Assembly: GCF_014212495.1 (NCBI RefSeq)
Contig: NZ_JACKZC010000012.1
Span: 1 to 64,000 of the forward strand
Direction of reading: 5' to 3'
From: Pontibacter sp. Tf4
GTDB lineage: Bacteria > Bacteroidota > Bacteroidia > Cytophagales > Hymenobacteraceae
Length of the DNA stretch: 64,000 bases
The notes below the pieces were generated by a model. That model was given only the letters and a program-made list of their open reading frames with translations. It was not told where the DNA came from and searched no databases. Shown in pieces: positions 35,158 through 43,534 of this stretch. The stretch's first letter is position 1, and each line of letters begins with the position of its first letter. A program made the translations under genes and the position numbers.

Positions 35158-35343
35158 ATGAAAAAGTCGATTTTTATGCTAGTGGCCGCAGGCCTGTTTA
35201 CATTTGCATTTGCATCATGCGACTCGCCTGCTGAGAACCGCGCCGAAGAAAATGCAGAACAAATGGAAGATAATGCTGAAGATGCAGCCGACAATATGGA
35301 AGATGCTGCCGAAGACACAGCAGATACTACAGAAGTGATGTAG
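35158..35343 (+). CDS. Small acidic Ala/Glu/Asp-rich lipoprotein
   Basis: A 61-residue protein with a lipoprotein signal (KKSIFMLVAAGLFTFAFASC, Cys21) and a mature part built of AE, EDN and DAAD repeats that can form an amphipathic helix (AEENAEQMEDNAEDAADNMEDAAE). It resembles the previous gene in size and signal but not in mature sequence. Function unknown. A terminator follows at once. Confidence 0.72.
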   Translation: MKKSIFMLVAAGLFTFAFASCDSPAENRAEENAEQMEDNAEDAADNMEDAAEDTADTTEVM

Positions 35344-35359
35344 TTGCACTACTACAATA

Positions 35360-35405
35360 AAACTATAAGGGGCGGCACCGGTAAGGTGGCTGCCCCTTAT
35401 AGTTT
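35360..35405. terminator. Hairpin terminator with AAACTATA outer arms
   Basis: AAACTATAAGGGGC (35360-35373) pairs perfectly with 35392-35405, and GCACC/GGTGGC extends the stem inward. It lies between the small lipoprotein and the convergent unknown gene, whose stop codon (35404-35406) falls in the right arm. The outer part is again the AACTATA half-motif. Confidence 0.75.
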
Positions 35406-35973
35406 AAGCACCCAGCCGGCGCTGCATCAGGTTCTGGATGAGCGCGTACAGCCTTTTAGGGGGCATGGTGCGCCAGTTTACCATCTCCAGGTTGCCGCCA
35501 TAGTTCAGGTAATAGTCCAGGTTATAGTTCTTCATCTCGCTCAGCACAAAATCTTGGAAACCGATGGCCACGATCCAGCCATCTTCCACATCCTCAAACC
35601 ATTCTTCGTAATAGGAGTCATCAGAGCCGTGGAAGTTAAAGATGTTCTCGCCGATAAGAATAAAATGCGTGATGCCTTCTTTCACCATCGGGTCGATGAT
35701 GTTGCGTTTCAGTTTCATGATGTCGTTGTGCAGCGCGTCGTTCCACTCGCCTATAAACTCGATAACGGCAAACCCGAGCTCATAATCTGCAAAAAGAATC
35801 TTCAGGAACAGCGTTTCAGACTCGATGTCGTCCCATTGCGGGTGTATGTAATAACCATAGATGGTATTCGTATACTCCGACAGGCTGTTTTCGGCGCCAA
35901 ACAGCGGGGATCTTGGGTCTTCTGAAGCCGAATAAAGCTCCAGCCAATTGTAAAAAGGCTCTATGTTATGCAT
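35404..35973 (-). CDS. Hypothetical cytosolic protein
   Basis: A 189-residue acidic protein rich in aromatic residues, with no signal peptide or membrane helix. Segments such as SETLFLKILFADYELGFAVIEFIGEWNDALHNDIMKLKRNIIDPM and EGITHFILIGENIFNFHGSDDSYYEEWFEDVEDGWIVAIGF are well ordered and typical of a real folded protein. I do not recognise the family. A long antisense frame on the other strand is a shadow. Confidence 0.75.
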   Translation of the reverse strand: MHNIEPFYNWLELYSASEDPRSPLFGAENSLSEYTNTIYGYYIHPQWDDIESETLFLKILFADYELGFAVIEFIGEWNDALHNDIMKLKRNIIDPMVKEGITHFILIGENIFNFHGSDDSYYEEWFEDVEDGWIVAIGFQDFVLSEMKNYNLDYYLNYGGNLEMVNWRTMPPKRLYALIQNLMQRRLGA

Positions 35974-36160
35974 AAATGTTACTTTCTGTCGTTAAAAATA
36001 ATAACACAAGCCGGACTGTAGGAGTATAAAGTACCGCCTGCTGTTTTTCGGATATACTATTGGCCTAAACTATAGTTATAGCTCCGGAGTAAAGTTATAT
36101 CGGATATTTTTTGTTTTAGTGATGCGGCTTTGGATTGCCTGCTTTTTACCCTAACGTAGT

Positions 36161-37243
36161 ATGTCGTTAAATTATACCTGCTTCCGCTCCCTGCTTTTGG
36201 TATTTGTGTTGCTGCTGGTACGCCCGGTACTGGCAACCGATACCGATTACATCAAAGCCTATCACCCGCTGGTGCACGAAGCCGAGTTACTGATCATCAA
36301 TAAAGACTATGCCGCAGCACTCGAGAAATACAAGACTGCTTTTGCTGCCGTGCCGGAGCCCTTCGCCCGCGACTACTATAACGCCGCTGTGTGTGCCACC
36401 CTCTCCGAAGATAAAAAGCAGACCTTCGATTACCTGAAACAGCTTGCCCTGAAAGGCGTGGACCTGGCTTTTGTACAGAAGCAGAAAGTGTTTGAGCCGC
36501 TGTATGAAACAAAGGACTGGCGAAAATTTGAGAAAAAATACCCGAAGTATCACCGGAAGTACAAGCGCCGCACCAACCAGGAGGTAAGAGCTGAATTAGA
36601 CGAACTGTACTACCGCGACAGGAAATACCGGTTTGCCGAAGGCGGCCTGCGCGTATACGCGGATACACTGCGCAAAATTGAGGATGAAAACGTAGATATG
36701 CTCCTGCGAACTATAGCCAGGCATGGCTTCCCCGGCGAGAAACTGATAGGAGCAGGAGCTGCCATGGAGCAACTGCCTCGCTTCAGTATTGTTATAGAGC
36801 GACAGACCACTGCCAAAAAAGGCTTCGATTTTACGCCGTTGCTGCAGGAGGCCGTGCAGCAGGGCAACCTCACACCCCAGGCGGCTGCCTACCTAATGGA
36901 GGCACAGGCCGGTAACCGCAAATACAAAACAATAGCGCTGGTAAAAGTAGCCTGCACCAACCCAAAAGACTGCGAAGGACCAAAAAAACTGAAACTGTTG
37001 GATAAATACTTGGTAGAACGCTTAAGTACCCGCGAAGAAGATAAAGTAAACACCCTGCGTGCCAGCCTTGGCCTGGAGCCCCTGATCGACTATCGTAAAA
37101 AGGTACTTTATAGTTTGCAGGATAACCGGTTTATGCTGGCCAGTAACTGGTCTGTAAAAAACTATGTGGTGCCAAGCAAAGAGGCCGCCAAAGTACTGAC
37201 AGACGGATTTATAGTTGCCGAAACAGCGCTGGCATCGGAGTAA
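36161..37243 (+). CDS. Secreted DUF6624-like protein
   Basis: A 360-residue protein with a signal peptide (cleavage near VLATDT, residue 26). Residues about 35-120 contain helical pairs that look like short TPR-type repeats (YAAALEKYKTAFAAVPEPFARDYYNAAVCATL). From about 180, IARHGFPGEKLIGAGAAMEQLPRFSIVIERQ...FTPLLQEAVQQGNLTPQAAAYLMEAQ follows the pattern of the DUF6624 domain, whose role is unknown. It converges with murQ; only 7 nt, reading CTATAGG, separate the two stop codons. Confidence 0.7.
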   Translation: MSLNYTCFRSLLLVFVLLLVRPVLATDTDYIKAYHPLVHEAELLIINKDYAAALEKYKTAFAAVPEPFARDYYNAAVCATLSEDKKQTFDYLKQLALKGVDLAFVQKQKVFEPLYETKDWRKFEKKYPKYHRKYKRRTNQEVRAELDELYYRDRKYRFAEGGLRVYADTLRKIEDENVDMLLRTIARHGFPGEKLIGAGAAMEQLPRFSIVIERQTTAKKGFDFTPLLQEAVQQGNLTPQAAAYLMEAQAGNRKYKTIALVKVACTNPKDCEGPKKLKLLDKYLVERLSTREEDKVNTLRASLGLEPLIDYRKKVLYSLQDNRFMLASNWSVKNYVVPSKEAAKVLTDGFIVAETALASE

Positions 37244-37250
37244 CTATAGG

Positions 37251-38066
37251 TTAACCCTGTTGCTCTTTTCTGTAGGCTTCAATTGCTGCGCGTACGCCGC
37301 CGTGCTTCTGCAACAGAGCTTCGGCTTCCGGACGGGGCAACTGCAGTTCTTCCATCAGCATGCGGGTGCCACGGTCCACTAATTTCAGGTTCGAAAGCTG
37401 CATGTCCACCATCTTGTTGCCTTTCACGCGGCCCAGCCGGATCATGGTGGAGGTGGTGAGCATGTTAAGCGCAAGCTTTTGAGCGGTGCCGGCTTTCATG
37501 CGGGTACTACCGGTTACAAACTCCGGCCCGGTAATGATCTCTACCGGGTAGTCGGCGGCGGCAGCTACGGCGCTATTGGCGTTGCAGACGATACAGCCCG
37601 TGGCTATGCCGTGCGCACGGCAGGTTTTAAGGCCACCTATCACGTAAGGTGTTCTGCCCGATGCAGCTATTCCAACTACAATATCCTTCTCGTTAATGTC
37701 ATGCGCCTGCAGATCTTTCCAGGCCTGCTCTTCGTCGTCCTCAGCAAACTCTACTGCCTTACGTATGGCTGTATCGCCGCCTGCTATCAGACCTATTACC
37801 ATGCCGTGCGGTACACCGTAGGTTGGCGGGCACTCCGAGGCATCTACCACGCCCAAGCGGCCACTGGTACCGGCACCAATATAAAACAGCCGTCCGCCCT
37901 GCTGCAAGCGCTCTATGGTGGCATTAACCAGTTGCTCTAACTGTGGTATGGCTTTCTCTACGGCCAGTGGTACAGTTTTATCTTCCTGGTTTATGCTTTC
38001 CAGCAGCTGCCGCACGGGCATTTGCTCCAGGCCGTCGTAGTTAGATGCGGATTCGGTAGTAGACAC
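37251..38066 (-). CDS. murQ: N-acetylmuramic acid 6-phosphate etherase
   Basis: A 271-residue MurQ with a SIS fold, which cleaves the lactyl ether of MurNAc-6-phosphate to give GlcNAc-6-phosphate and lactate during peptidoglycan recycling. RLFYIGAGTSGRLGVVDASECPPTYG carries the catalytic Glu78, and GPEFVTGSTRMKAGTAQK is the second signature. The upstream gene on the same strand encodes a sugar kinase, which fits a recycling pair. Confidence 0.95.
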   Translation of the reverse strand: MSTTESASNYDGLEQMPVRQLLESINQEDKTVPLAVEKAIPQLEQLVNATIERLQQGGRLFYIGAGTSGRLGVVDASECPPTYGVPHGMVIGLIAGGDTAIRKAVEFAEDDEEQAWKDLQAHDINEKDIVVGIAASGRTPYVIGGLKTCRAHGIATGCIVCNANSAVAAAADYPVEIITGPEFVTGSTRMKAGTAQKLALNMLTTSTMIRLGRVKGNKMVDMQLSNLKLVDRGTRMLMEELQLPRPEAEALLQKHGGVRAAIEAYRKEQQG

Positions 38067-38122
38067 TATAGTTAAGTATGAATGATGGATTAGGAATTAA
38101 GAATGGACGCCGGAGCTATAGT

Positions 38123-38995
38123 TTACGCATTGCTGGCTGTGCCGGACTTTTGCAGCAGTTGCTGATGGTAACTGATCAGGCCTTCGCTGGGGCTTTGTAT
38201 GATCGTGCCTACGTGCAAGCCATACTTCCTGGCTGCTGATTTCAGGATGTCGGCAAAATAGTAAGCTATAGAGCCTACAAAGTTAACCGGCAGCTTGGTA
38301 TGGTCTTTATACTTGAGCACATGGCGTTCAAAAAACAGCTCAAAGTTCTCGTAGATCATCTCTTTTATAACCGGATGCTTGCGCTTGTCGTGCATAAACC
38401 TGGCAAAGGTGGCAATGTAGCGGCTGGGCACATCGGCGCCGTACAACGTGTCCAGAAACGTGTCTTTGGAAAGATGATAGGTGTTTTTTAACGATTGTGC
38501 CAGTTCATCGGGAAGCTCACGGTAAAAGTATGCTCTTAGTAAAAGCTTGCCCATGTAGGCACCGCTTCCTTCATCGCCCAGCAAAAAGCCCAGCGAGGGT
38601 ACATTGTCTGTTATTTTAGAGCCATCGTAGAGGCAGCTGTTGGAACCGGTGCCCAGTATGCAGGCAATGCCCGGGTTATGGCCACAGGCGGCGCGTGCAG
38701 CACTCAGCAGGTCGTGGTCTATGTGCACTTCACTTTCCGGGAACAAGCGCTGCAATGCATCCGATACCCGTTTGTTACGCTCCGGCGAACTGCAGCCGGC
38801 ACCGTAAAAGTAAATGGCCGCCGGTGCTTTATGGGTTAGCTGCGGCAACAAAGTTTTTTCCAGCTCGCTGTATATCTCTTCTGCATCCTGGTACATAGGG
38901 TTAAAGCCAATTGTCTGCACATGCTCTAACACATTCGTAGCCGTCAGGATATTCCAGTCTGTTTTGGTAGAACCGCTATCTGCAATAAGAACCAT
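38123..38995 (-). CDS. N-acetylglucosamine/MurNAc kinase-like protein (BadF/BadG fold)
   Basis: A 290-residue ASKHA-fold kinase. The phosphate-1 motif is ADSGSTKTDWNI at the N terminus, then IACILGTGSNSCLYDG near 110 and SLGFLLGDEGSGAYMGK near 135. Such BcrAD/BadFG-type kinases phosphorylate GlcNAc or related amino sugars, and position directly upstream of murQ supports MurNAc or GlcNAc as substrate. The specific sugar is inference. Confidence 0.85.
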   Translation of the reverse strand: MVLIADSGSTKTDWNILTATNVLEHVQTIGFNPMYQDAEEIYSELEKTLLPQLTHKAPAAIYFYGAGCSSPERNKRVSDALQRLFPESEVHIDHDLLSAARAACGHNPGIACILGTGSNSCLYDGSKITDNVPSLGFLLGDEGSGAYMGKLLLRAYFYRELPDELAQSLKNTYHLSKDTFLDTLYGADVPSRYIATFARFMHDKRKHPVIKEMIYENFELFFERHVLKYKDHTKLPVNFVGSIAYYFADILKSAARKYGLHVGTIIQSPSEGLISYHQQLLQKSGTASNA

Positions 38996-39028
38996 AGTTT
39001 ATTTCTTTATACACTGTATTAACCCGGT

Positions 39029-39310
39029 TTATAGTTTATAGTTATCCGGGCCGGCATCGGTTGTCCGGTAAACAGAGTTTTTTACCAGCCCGATCGCCTC
39101 AAATTTATCAAAAACATACGCAGTATGCGGGGCATCTTTCAGTTCTTCGGTCAGGTCCTGCCCGGCCCAGTGCTCGTAGTGCTTGCCCGCGCGCCACAGC
39201 CGCGACTTCTGCACATCATAGATCACACCTTTATATGCCACCCAGATATCGTCCCGGTCCTGCCCGTTGCGCAGCGCAAGTTGCTGTAAAGTATATTCTG
39301 GTAAAGTCAT
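39029..39310 (-). CDS. Cytochrome b5-like haem/steroid-binding domain protein
   Basis: A 93-residue single-domain protein. YTLQQLALRNGQDRDDIWVAYKGVIYDVQKSRLWRAGKHYEHWAGQDLTEEL follows the cytochrome b5 pattern of the small COG4892-type group. The HPGG motif of true cytochrome b5 is replaced by GKHYEHWAG, so haem binding is uncertain although His residues remain. It lies 33 nt upstream of the kinase gene on the same strand. Confidence 0.82.
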   Translation of the reverse strand: MTLPEYTLQQLALRNGQDRDDIWVAYKGVIYDVQKSRLWRAGKHYEHWAGQDLTEELKDAPHTAYVFDKFEAIGLVKNSVYRTTDAGPDNYKL

Positions 39311-39473
39311 TTTCGTTGATTTGAAGATTGGGAAATTTGGAGATGTAAAGATGACTTCAGTTTATAAAATTCGGTAATCTGATCCACTTAACCCCAATTC
39401 AGCTTTACAACTATAGTTTATGTTCAGTATAATTTTCAAATCTCCAAATCTTCACATCTCCAAATCTGTAAAA

Positions 39474-40631
39474 TTACCCTATCCGTGCCTGTGTCAGAAT
39501 CCAGCGGTTAGGTACCTCGCCGTTGGTTGCCTGCAGGTAGTCTTCGTAGCTGCAGGGCACAATGTGCGGGCTTTTGCCTTCCGTCAGCGATTCTACTTCC
39601 AGCCACCATTTCTCGGATTGCTTGCTTTTATAGAATACCATGCGGTCGGGTTCCTCGTTAAAGGCCACTGCATATTTGGTAAACTGGCCGCTACTAAAGC
39701 TGATCTCATTTTTACGGTGATAAAAGCCTTCGATAAAATACCAGATCATGGTAGCTATAGTTGCAGCTGTTAACTGGCGGTCGTCGAGGGCGGGGTTGTA
39801 TTCGTAAATGCCCAGTGATGTCAGGTTATCGTTCAGGCCGGCATACCAGCACAGCTGGCAGGCTTCTTCGCCGGTAAGGCCAAACGGGTTGGCTGGTTCG
39901 TAGCCCGGTGCATCCTGGTGGCGGATGGCCGAGATATCTATCGTTAAAAGATCTGCCAGGCGCACCACCGGTTCCATTTCCTGCACATTGCGGTGTACTT
40001 CCCCAACGCGGTACGCTTCAAAATGCATCTTCTCCAGCGTAGCCATCACTTCCGGCTCCACAAGGTACGACTGGTAACCGATCTGTCCCAGGCTGAACAG
40101 GTAGTTAGGTTCGTGCATCAGTATCTGGCGCAGCTGCTTTTTATTGGCCGTTGCGTCGGTGTCTTCGGTCATGTCTACGCTGCTGTCTATGGTTACCATG
40201 TTCACTACACGTTCCAGGTGCTCGTAGCCCATGTACTGGCCGTACTCCAGATCGTGCGAGCCGCCTATGATAACCGGTATGGTGTTATGCGAGATCAGTA
40301 CTTCCACGATCTCTTTTATGCGCAGGTAAGTATCATCCAGCGTAATGCCGGGGCGCAGGTTGCCCATGTCCACTACTTTGCAGCTGCCGGTACCTTTGTT
40401 GAGCGTGTATAGTTTCTGGCGCACCGCGCGGGCCGGGGCCATAGCTGGTTCGGGGTTTTCGGTGCTGCCGCTGCCGCGGTGTTCGTTTACGCCAAAAATG
40501 GCAATATCGGCAGCGCGCCAATCCGGGAACTTGCTTACAAAGCGGCTGATATATGCGCCCAGGGTGCGGGGCTTGTTCATGGCCGCAAAAATGTCTTCGT
40601 TCAGCGGCTCAAAAAAAATAGACAGGTTCAT
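39474..40631 (-). CDS. Arginase/formimidoylglutamase-fold protein with an incomplete metal site
   Basis: A 385-residue ureohydrolase-fold protein. Compared with arginase, GGSHD (His126), DSSVD (Asp149, Asp153) and DIS (Asp232) keep the four ligands of the Mn-A site. The two residues special to Mn-B are changed: the His of D-x-H-x-D is Ser151 and the second Asp of D-x-D is Ser234. Bacteroidota homologues are often labelled formimidoylglutamase. Activity cannot be assumed; it may bind one metal or be a pseudoenzyme. No other hut genes are near. Confidence 0.8.
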   Translation of the reverse strand: MNLSIFFEPLNEDIFAAMNKPRTLGAYISRFVSKFPDWRAADIAIFGVNEHRGSGSTENPEPAMAPARAVRQKLYTLNKGTGSCKVVDMGNLRPGITLDDTYLRIKEIVEVLISHNTIPVIIGGSHDLEYGQYMGYEHLERVVNMVTIDSSVDMTEDTDATANKKQLRQILMHEPNYLFSLGQIGYQSYLVEPEVMATLEKMHFEAYRVGEVHRNVQEMEPVVRLADLLTIDISAIRHQDAPGYEPANPFGLTGEEACQLCWYAGLNDNLTSLGIYEYNPALDDRQLTAATIATMIWYFIEGFYHRKNEISFSSGQFTKYAVAFNEEPDRMVFYKSKQSEKWWLEVESLTEGKSPHIVPCSYEDYLQATNGEVPNRWILTQARIG

Positions 40632-40655
40632 AAATGTCGGGCTGTTTGTAGCACT

Positions 40656-40700
40656 CTATAGGCCGGGCAGGCTGCTGCGATCAACCTGCCCGGCCTATAG
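40656..40700. repeat. Perfect 16-bp inverted repeat between divergent genes
   Basis: CTATAGGCCGGGCAGG (40656-40671) and its exact reverse complement (40685-40700) flank a 13-nt loop. No T-run follows on either side. It lies in the 219-bp spacer between the arginase-like gene and the acyl-CoA ligase gene, which diverge, so it would sit in a 5' leader or serve as an operator rather than end a transcript. The outer ends are CTATAG. Confidence 0.7.
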
Positions 40701-40850
40701 CACTCTAATATAAACCTAAATAAATATTTGTGTGCCGGAAAGTGGCAGAAATAAAAAAAAATAATTAAAATGCACTAACGAAAGCCCGACTCTCAGGCTT
40801 ACCCTGCTCCTGATGTAGCAGGCAACAACCACCAAACCACAAACACGAGC

Positions 40851-42614
40851 ATGAGTATTACCCGTACTATTGACCTGCTGTCTCATCAGCTGGAGAGCTA
40901 TCCGAAGCCTGACTGCCTTGCCTCTAAAGTAAATGGCCAATGGGTAAAATACAGCACCCAGGATGTGCAGAATATGGCGAACCTTGTGAGCTTAGGCCTT
41001 CTTAAGTTAGGGATCGGTAAAAACGACAAGGTAGCGATCATCTCTTTCAACCGTCCTGAATGGGTATTTGCCGACTTTGGTATTCAGCAGATAGGGGCTA
41101 TTAGTGTGCCCATGTACCCTACCATTACCGTGGAGGACTACCGCTATATTTTCAACGATGCCGAAGTAAAAGCCATATTTGTTGCCGACAGCGAACTATA
41201 CAACAAGGTAGTGGCCGCTACTGAAGGGCTGGAAGGCATAAAAGAGATCTTTACATTTGATGAAGTGCACGGTGGCAAACACTGGAGCGAGATAGTGGAA
41301 CTGGGCAAGCAGTCCGGGGAAACTGAAAAGCTGAACGAGCTGCGCGCCGCTGTAACACCAGACGATACCCTGACCATTATCTATACATCGGGCACCACGG
41401 GCAACCCGAAAGGCGTAATGCTGACGCACAATAACCTGATCAGCAACGTGCAGGGCACTGTGCCGTACGTGCCGGTAAACAATACGCACCGCGCACTCAG
41501 CTTCCTGCCGCTTTGCCATATTTTTGAGCGTATGCTGCTGTATCTGTACATGCGCATGGGTACCTCTATTTACTATGCCGAAAGCATTGAAAAGGTAGCT
41601 GAGAACCTGAAAGAGGTACAGCCGCATGTATTTACTACGGTGCCACGCCTGCTCGAGAAAGTATATGACAAGATTGTAGCCAAAGGCATGGAACTGACCG
41701 GCGTGAAGCGCAAGCTGTTTTTCTGGGCACTGGAACTGGGCCTTAAGTACGATACACAGGAGGACCAGGGATGGTGGTATAACCAGCAGCTGGCACTGGC
41801 CAATAAACTTATTTTCAGTAAGTGGCGCGAGGCGCTGGGCGGTAACGTAATTGCCATCGTTTCGGGTGGTGCGGCGCTGCAGCCACGCCTGGCACGTGTG
41901 TTCTGGTCGGCTAACATCCGCGTTATGGAAGGATATGGCCTGACGGAAACATCGCCGGTAATAACGGTTAACCGCTTTGAGCCGGAAAATAACATGATCG
42001 GAACGGTGGGCTTGCCTATAGATGGTGTGGAAGTTAAAATTGCCGAAGAAGATGGCGAGATCCTGACCCGCGGACCACACGTGATGAAAGGCTACTACAA
42101 GCGCGACGACCTGACTGCCGATGTGATAGACAGCGATGGCTGGTTCCATACCGGTGACATCGGGGAGATGGTGCAGGGCAAGTACCTGAAAATTACGGAC
42201 CGCAAAAAAGAGATCTTTAAAACATCTGGCGGTAAGTACGTGGCACCGCAGCCAATCGAGAACAAGCTGAAAGAGTCTGTGGTGATAGAGCAGGCGATGA
42301 TCGTGGGTGAAGGGCAGAAGTATGCGGCAGCGCTTATAGTTCCATCGTTTATGGGCTTACAGGACTATTGCCAGCATAAAGGAATTCCTTATACCTCTGA
42401 TGCCGATATGATTACCAAGCCGGAAATACTGGATAAGTTCCAACGCGAGATCAACAAGGCAAACCAGGGACTGGCGCAGTACGAAACCATCAAAAAGTTC
42501 ACGCTCATCCCGAACATGTGGACTGTAGAAACCGGCGAGCTGACTCCAACCCTGAAAGTGAAGCGCAAAAACATCAGCGCCAACTATAAGAAAGAGATCG
42601 ACAGTATGTTTTAA
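40851..42614 (+). CDS. Long-chain acyl-CoA synthetase (AMP-forming)
   Basis: A 587-residue ANL-superfamily ligase, which activates fatty acids to acyl-CoA. The P-loop IIYTSGTTGNPKGVMLTHNN lies near 178-197, YGLTETSP near 363-370, DGWFHTGDIG near 428-437, and KITDRKKEIFKTSGGKYVAP near 445-464. It precedes the beta-oxidation genes by about 1.4 kb and probably feeds them. Its stop codon TAA runs straight into ACTATAG. Confidence 0.95.
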   Translation: MSITRTIDLLSHQLESYPKPDCLASKVNGQWVKYSTQDVQNMANLVSLGLLKLGIGKNDKVAIISFNRPEWVFADFGIQQIGAISVPMYPTITVEDYRYIFNDAEVKAIFVADSELYNKVVAATEGLEGIKEIFTFDEVHGGKHWSEIVELGKQSGETEKLNELRAAVTPDDTLTIIYTSGTTGNPKGVMLTHNNLISNVQGTVPYVPVNNTHRALSFLPLCHIFERMLLYLYMRMGTSIYYAESIEKVAENLKEVQPHVFTTVPRLLEKVYDKIVAKGMELTGVKRKLFFWALELGLKYDTQEDQGWWYNQQLALANKLIFSKWREALGGNVIAIVSGGAALQPRLARVFWSANIRVMEGYGLTETSPVITVNRFEPENNMIGTVGLPIDGVEVKIAEEDGEILTRGPHVMKGYYKRDDLTADVIDSDGWFHTGDIGEMVQGKYLKITDRKKEIFKTSGGKYVAPQPIENKLKESVVIEQAMIVGEGQKYAAALIVPSFMGLQDYCQHKGIPYTSDADMITKPEILDKFQREINKANQGLAQYETIKKFTLIPNMWTVETGELTPTLKVKRKNISANYKKEIDSMF

Positions 42615-42675
42615 ACTATAGACTATAGTTTGTGCTGCTCTTGTTGCTAAAGCTATAGTTTATTACCAGTAATGT

Positions 42676-42749
42676 CATCCTGAAAGGATCCTGGTTAAAG
42701 GTAGGTGAAGCACCTGCTCCAAACCCAGGCTTTTCAGGATGATTTTTTT
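42676..42749 (+). terminator. Long imperfect hairpin after the acyl-CoA ligase gene
   Basis: CATCCTGAAA (42676-42685) pairs with TTTTCAGGATG (42731-42741), CCTGGTT with AACCCAGG, and GGTGAAGCACC forms the tip, followed by a run of T. It resembles both a terminator and a small mobile palindromic repeat. It lies before the next lipoprotein start. Confidence 0.65.
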
Positions 42750-42770
42750 GTGAACCAATCTATAATTGCC

Positions 42771-43313
42771 ATGCGCAGATACCTGGTTATAGTTTTAGCT
42801 ATAGTTTGTTTTGCCTGTAAAGAGCAGAAGCAGACTGAAACTATAGTTGCTGAGAATTCTGAGCCGGTGAAAGCTGAAGAGATAGAATTTGAAAAGATTA
42901 CTCTATCAATGTGGTGTCCATGTCCTAAATGGAATACTAAAGATTTAGAAATTCTATCTGATGGTACTTTTTATTATAGGTTAAGAGATGATTATGATGA
43001 AGCTATGAGAGAAAACTATAAAGGAGAAATTGATTCTATAGGCATGGCTCAGGTATATACATTTCTAGACTCTCTGGATTTTAATACTCTTAAAGCCAGC
43101 CTCACCGAAGCGCAAGATGCTGCTGATCACTCAATACATATTAAATTATCTGATGGTGAAGTCAAGTTAAGAGGTGATTTAGATGACAAGGGCGCTTTGG
43201 CAGTTTATAAGCTATTCAAGTTTATTGATAAGAATAAAATGAGTGTTAATGAAAGTCACTACTTTAGTACTGAGAAAGAAGTTAGGTTCATACCCCCATA
43301 TCCCCTCCCGTAA
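42771..43313 (+). CDS. Low-GC lipoprotein, DUF6438-like
   Basis: A 180-residue protein from ATG 42771, which gives a lipoprotein signal (MRRYLVIVLAIVCFAC, Cys16). An earlier in-frame ATG at 42705 lies inside the hairpin and is rejected. ITLSMWCPCPKWNTKDLEILSDGTFYYR and VYTFLDSLDFNTLKASLTE...DHSIHIKLSDG resemble the DUF6438 domain. Base composition becomes AT-rich after about 42880, unlike its neighbours, which suggests recent acquisition. A perfect AACTATAGTT lies in the signal-proximal codons (42839-42848). Confidence 0.7.
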   Translation: MRRYLVIVLAIVCFACKEQKQTETIVAENSEPVKAEEIEFEKITLSMWCPCPKWNTKDLEILSDGTFYYRLRDDYDEAMRENYKGEIDSIGMAQVYTFLDSLDFNTLKASLTEAQDAADHSIHIKLSDGEVKLRGDLDDKGALAVYKLFKFIDKNKMSVNESHYFSTEKEVRFIPPYPLP

Positions 43314-43363
43314 CTGCATAGGTTCAATTCTTTATACTAAACAAAATTGTTTTGTACACACCT

Positions 43364-43394
43364 AAGCCCTTCCCACACAGGAAGGGCTTTTTAT
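43364..43394 (+). terminator. Terminator after the low-GC lipoprotein
   Basis: AAGCCCTTCC (43364-43373) pairs perfectly with GGAAGGGCTT (43380-43389), followed by TTTATT. Confidence 0.92.
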
Positions 43395-43508
43395 TTATAC
43401 CAACTATAGCACAAACTATAGTATCTGTAAATCGCATCTGTCGTACTATAATTTTATGCATGCCGAATAAATTTTCTGAAATAGTATGCTTGCATAACAT
43501 TTATTTTT

Positions 43509-43516
43509 TATATTTG
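43509..43516 (+). promoter_or_regulatory. Candidate -7 box for the marR gene
   Basis: TATATTTG matches TAnnTTTG, 18 nt before ATG 43535. It overlaps a 14-bp palindrome (43514-43527). Confidence 0.6.
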
Positions 43517-43527
43517 GTATATACCAA
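43514..43527. promoter_or_regulatory. Perfect palindromic operator candidate of the MarR regulator
   Basis: TTGGTATATACCAA is a perfect 14-bp palindrome. It covers the last three bases of the -7 box and the likely transcription start of the marR gene. This is the usual place for an autoregulatory MarR-family operator. Confidence 0.65.
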
Positions 43528-43534
43528 TGTGTTT

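Noticed and set aside
35344..35925. 193-codon plus-strand frame
   Set aside because: Antisense of the 189-residue hypothetical gene at 35404-35973, and it contains a terminator hairpin. The minus-strand protein is the more regular one, though neither has a known family.
41196..42149. 317-codon minus-strand frame
   Set aside because: Shadow of the acyl-CoA ligase; composition and residues follow the antisense of ANL motifs.
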